Source: Bacteroidota bacterium
Lineage (GTDB): Bacteria > Bacteroidota > Bacteroidia > Bacteroidales > Paludibacteraceae
Direction of reading: 5' to 3'
Assembly (NCBI GenBank): GCA_017860335.1
Contig: JAFNAU010000063.1
Location: 1 to 9,156 of the forward strand
DNA: 9,156 nt
Below the pieces are notes generated by a model. That model was given only the letters and a program-made list of their open reading frames with translations, searched no databases and was not told the origin of the DNA. The position numbers and the translations under genes were made by a program. Positions 6,411-9,156 of this stretch are shown one piece after another. Each line of letters opens with the position of its first letter. The first letter of the stretch is position 1.

Positions 6411-9156
6411 TTACTTTAACCTTTTTATACGGATTTCTTTGAATTTTACAACAGAGCCATGTCCCAGGAAGCCGATATGTCCTTTTTCATTAAACAATCC
6501 CGGGTGTTCCTTATGATCGGCGGGGCCGTTTTCTTTTGTTGCCTCCCGGATATTACCTTCAAGTATAACAGTTCCGTTGAGTGTTATTTTAATATAATCA
6601 CCTTTAGCAATCACTTCCTGATAATTCCATTCTCCGTTGGGTTTAAGATAGCCACGTTTAGAAGGAATTATTCCATATACAGAGCCGTGGTACTGATACG
6701 GTTTAAGATTAGCGTATATTGGAGCATCGTTGTCCAGTATCTGAAGTTCCATACCTACATAGGCTGCATCACCTTCCATCGGAGTGCGAATACCCAAACC
6801 GTTGTTGGCACCCGGAGTGAGCTGGAACTGGAAGCGGAAAATAAAATCGCTGAATTCGTCTTTAGTGTACAAGTTGCCTCCAAAACTACTGCTTGGATAA
6901 ATAACAATATTACCATCCTCAGTAACATAATCGGCGGTATTGCCTGTCCATTTATGCATGTTGGTTCCATCAAACAATATCTCAAATCCTTCTTTTTCTT
7001 CCTGTTTCGAAAGTTTGAATGGTTCCGGACGGGGTATCTCCTTGATATAAATGTTTCTGTATTTCACCTGACTTCCATGTGCCTGGAGTTCTATCTGTTC
7101 ATTCATGAAAATAGGGAGATTTCTATCCCAGTAATTTTCAAGGATAACGTTGTTTGTTACAAGTTCTCCATTCAGGTAAACTGTTACACGGTCACCCACC
7201 ATCTTGATATGGAAAGTATTCCATTCACCAACTTTCTGGTCGGCAACTTTCAACGGGATGGAAGTGTTTATTTTATTGTTGTATAATCCACCAGATCCTA
7301 CCTGCGCGCCAACATTCACACGGGCAGTATCCCAGATTTGTACCTGAGGAGTACCACGCAGGTAAATACCGGCATCCGGTTCAGCGCCCGGCATCAACTT
7401 CCAGTCTACAAGCATTTCGAAATCACCATATTGCTTTTCAGTACACAGGTTATTTCCTTTGCCTGTAAAAACCAGTTGTCCGTTATCCACCAACCAACTT
7501 TGAGCTGCTTCTTCATCCGCCTTTATTTGAGCTTTAGTCAGTTCATCTTTGTTCATTTTTGCACGTGTCAGTGGATTGCCAACCAATCCTTTCCAGCCAG
7601 TCAGATCCTTACCGTTGAATAGGGGCGTAAATCCAATCGCGTTGCTGTTTTCGGACAGATATTTGTCAATAGCCTGACGTTGATAGGCGGCATCGGGATT
7701 TGTCAGCGCTTTGCTTATTTTCTCCAGAATACGATTGGTGATTGCACCTGCAAATCCGGGATTATTCAGTGCAATTTTAATACCTGCCTGAGCTGCTGGT
7801 TCGGCCAGTTCTTTGTTTTCAAGAAATTGTTCGATAAACAGCAATGCCTGGTAGCTATCGGTTGTTCCCAGCTGATTGAGAATGGTTTTTTTCTGCTTGT
7901 CGTTTTTGGCAAACGTCATCACTTCCTGCAGATAATTTGCTTTCACAATGCCTATTTTATCACTATTGGCAATCAAAGGTATCATCGCATCGACAGCTTT
8001 GGTGATTTCAGTGTCATTCTTACTTCTTCTGGCAATATCAAGCAAATGATATAAAGTGTCAAAAGATTTCAGTGACAGTAAAGCATTGAAAGCGGCTTCT
8101 GAGCTTTTTCCCGATTGGTTATAACCCTTCATGATTATATCGAGGGCTGCTTTTGTTCCTGTATTAGCCAATGATCCGTAATACACATACGGCTTTTGAT
8201 ATTTATTCATGCGTTCTGAGATAACAGCCAGCTGTTCTTTTTCAGGAAGCGTTGACAGTACTGAGTTAACCGCTGTCTGCAGGTCTGACTGATATTTGCT
8301 TTCCCCTTTTTCTATCTGATCAAACAGTTCGGGCAAATTATCCCTGGTTGACACATTTTTCAATGTTTGGGCAGCTTTTTTCTGTACCTTTTCATTGGCA
8401 GTAGTCATTTCACCATAAACTAATTTGTACTGATCTGTCATTTTTCGCAGTCCCATTAAGTTCAGGGCAACAACTTTACCTTCATCAGAACTTTGGCCAT
8501 AAGCAGAAACAAGCTCAGCGGTGATAGGTGCATTATAACTTGCCAGTACTTCTTCAATAATCGACAGCGTAACCGTATTGTTGCTTTTCAGCAGTCCGAT
8601 TAATGCATTGAGTGATGCTTCTCCTCCGATATTCGCGAGTGAACGGATAGCCGATTTCTGCAAAGAAGGATTTTCAGTGTTCAGATACTTAATAATAGCC
8701 GGAACAGCAGCGCTTACCTTTTCGTTGCCCAGCCAATAGATCATCGTTGCTTTTGCATCTTCAGATTTTGTACTTTTCAACTTCTTTATTACCAAATCAG
8801 TTCCTTTTTTATCAGCGTATTTTGAATAGAGGCTTAAAGCGTTTGACATATACGCGATGTTTTTATCCTTGAGCGCTGCTGAAAGTAATTCGTATTTATT
8901 TACGTCTGTAATAGACATCAACAGTTCCAATGCTGATATACGCAAATTTTGTTTATCAGCTTTCGTAGCAACCTGCATTAATTCCTCTGCTTCCTTTTTA
9001 ACTTCGATAGGATTTGTATTTACAAGTTTGTTCAACAAATCCACATAAGCTGCCGTGGAATTACTTTCCTCATTTGAGTAATTGGTTTTTTGAGCTACCT
9101 GTTTCAATGGAAGGATTGATTCTTTTGTTCCGACTTTGCTGATTGCCGTATTTAGT
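6411..9156 (-). CDS. HEAT-repeat protein with two DUF1080 (3-keto-disaccharide hydrolase) domains, N-terminus beyond right edge
   Basis: The visible part has 914 residues, counted from the codon at 9155-9153. The frame is open to the right edge, and the TTG at 9107-9105 that could be taken as a start is an ordinary internal Leu, so the true start and any signal peptide lie outside. Residues about 30-500 are alpha-helical HEAT-like repeats; the clearest spans about 149-190 (AVPAIIKYL, KSAIRSLANIGGEASLNALI). Residues about 507-707 are a first DUF1080 domain (LFNGKDLTGW, DAGIYLRG, VQIWD, VYLNGELV). About 724-914 are a second (LFDGTNMHKW, NNGLGIRTP, MELQILDND, GHIGFLGHG). DUF1080 is a concanavalin-like jelly roll whose characterised members cleave 3-keto-glycosides. 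The HEAT part is probably a scaffold. It leads the operon, 2 nt before the DoxX gene. Confidence 0.9.
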   Translation of the reverse strand, partial: LNTAISKVGTKESILPLKQVAQKTNYSNEESNSTAAYVDLLNKLVNTNPIEVKKEAEELMQVATKADKQNLRISALELLMSITDVNKYELLSAALKDKNIAYMSNALSLYSKYADKKGTDLVIKKLKSTKSEDAKATMIYWLGNEKVSAAVPAIIKYLNTENPSLQKSAIRSLANIGGEASLNALIGLLKSNNTVTLSIIEEVLASYNAPITAELVSAYGQSSDEGKVVALNLMGLRKMTDQYKLVYGEMTTANEKVQKKAAQTLKNVSTRDNLPELFDQIEKGESKYQSDLQTAVNSVLSTLPEKEQLAVISERMNKYQKPYVYYGSLANTGTKAALDIIMKGYNQSGKSSEAAFNALLSLKSFDTLYHLLDIARRSKNDTEITKAVDAMIPLIANSDKIGIVKANYLQEVMTFAKNDKQKKTILNQLGTTDSYQALLFIEQFLENKELAEPAAQAGIKIALNNPGFAGAITNRILEKISKALTNPDAAYQRQAIDKYLSENSNAIGFTPLFNGKDLTGWKGLVGNPLTRAKMNKDELTKAQIKADEEAAQSWLVDNGQLVFTGKGNNLCTEKQYGDFEMLVDWKLMPGAEPDAGIYLRGTPQVQIWDTARVNVGAQVGSGGLYNNKINTSIPLKVADQKVGEWNTFHIKMVGDRVTVYLNGELVTNNVILENYWDRNLPIFMNEQIELQAHGSQVKYRNIYIKEIPRPEPFKLSKQEEKEGFEILFDGTNMHKWTGNTADYVTEDGNIVIYPSSSFGGNLYTKDEFSDFIFRFQFQLTPGANNGLGIRTPMEGDAAYVGMELQILDNDAPIYANLKPYQYHGSVYGIIPSKRGYLKPNGEWNYQEVIAKGDYIKITLNGTVILEGNIREATKENGPADHKEHPGLFNEKGHIGFLGHGSVVKFKEIRIKRLK

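Noticed and set aside
6459..7286. 275-codon plus-strand open frame opposite the DUF1080 domains
   Set aside because: It lies wholly within the strongly supported minus-strand gene, has no domain resemblance, and is rich in Phe, Ile and Cys as expected of an antisense shadow.
1..9156. CRISPR arrays, tRNA or rRNA genes, riboswitches, defence genes
   Set aside because: No regularly spaced repeats, no cloverleaf-like or rRNA-like sequence and no defence-related protein were seen.

Overview
The window comes from a member of the Bacteroidota, most likely a gut-type or environmental Bacteroidales. This is judged from the SusC/SusD outer-membrane pair, the AT-rich intergenic DNA, the lack of strong Shine-Dalgarno sequences and the style of the proteins. 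Order and genus cannot be fixed from the sequence alone. Every intact gene is on the minus strand, so transcription runs from the right edge to the left edge.

Right part (9156 to 4256): three tightly packed genes, with gaps of 2 and 5 nt, that look like one operon. The first is a large protein entering from beyond the right edge, with an N-terminal HEAT-type helical repeat region and two C-terminal DUF1080 (3-keto-disaccharide hydrolase, PF06439) domains. The second is a four-helix DoxX-family membrane protein. The third is a Gfo/Idh/MocA NAD(P)-dependent oxidoreductase with a twin-arginine N-terminus. DUF1080 proteins and Gfo/Idh/MocA oxidoreductases are partners in glycoside breakdown by C3 oxidation: the sugar is oxidised to a 3-keto sugar, then the activated bond is cleaved. 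The operon is therefore best read as an envelope-located oxidative deglycosylation module. DoxX may be its link to the membrane; that last step is inference.

Middle part (4255 to 3413): about 840 bp without an intact gene. It holds a 189-bp MITE-like element (3500-3688) with imperfect terminal inverted repeats and an exact 8-bp flanking direct repeat. A strong internal hairpin lies inside the element. To its right are a weak promoter candidate for the SusC gene and a possible plus-strand relic of a GH2 beta-galactosidase C-terminal domain (about 3901-4062).

Left part (3412 to 1): a complete SusC-like TonB-dependent transporter, followed after 11 nt by the first 100 codons of a SusD-like surface lipoprotein cut by the left edge. 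This pair would bind and import an oligosaccharide or glycoside across the outer membrane. With the oxidoreductase/DUF1080 operon next to it, the window is probably part of a larger polysaccharide or glycoside utilisation locus. Whether the two units share a substrate is not shown by the sequence.
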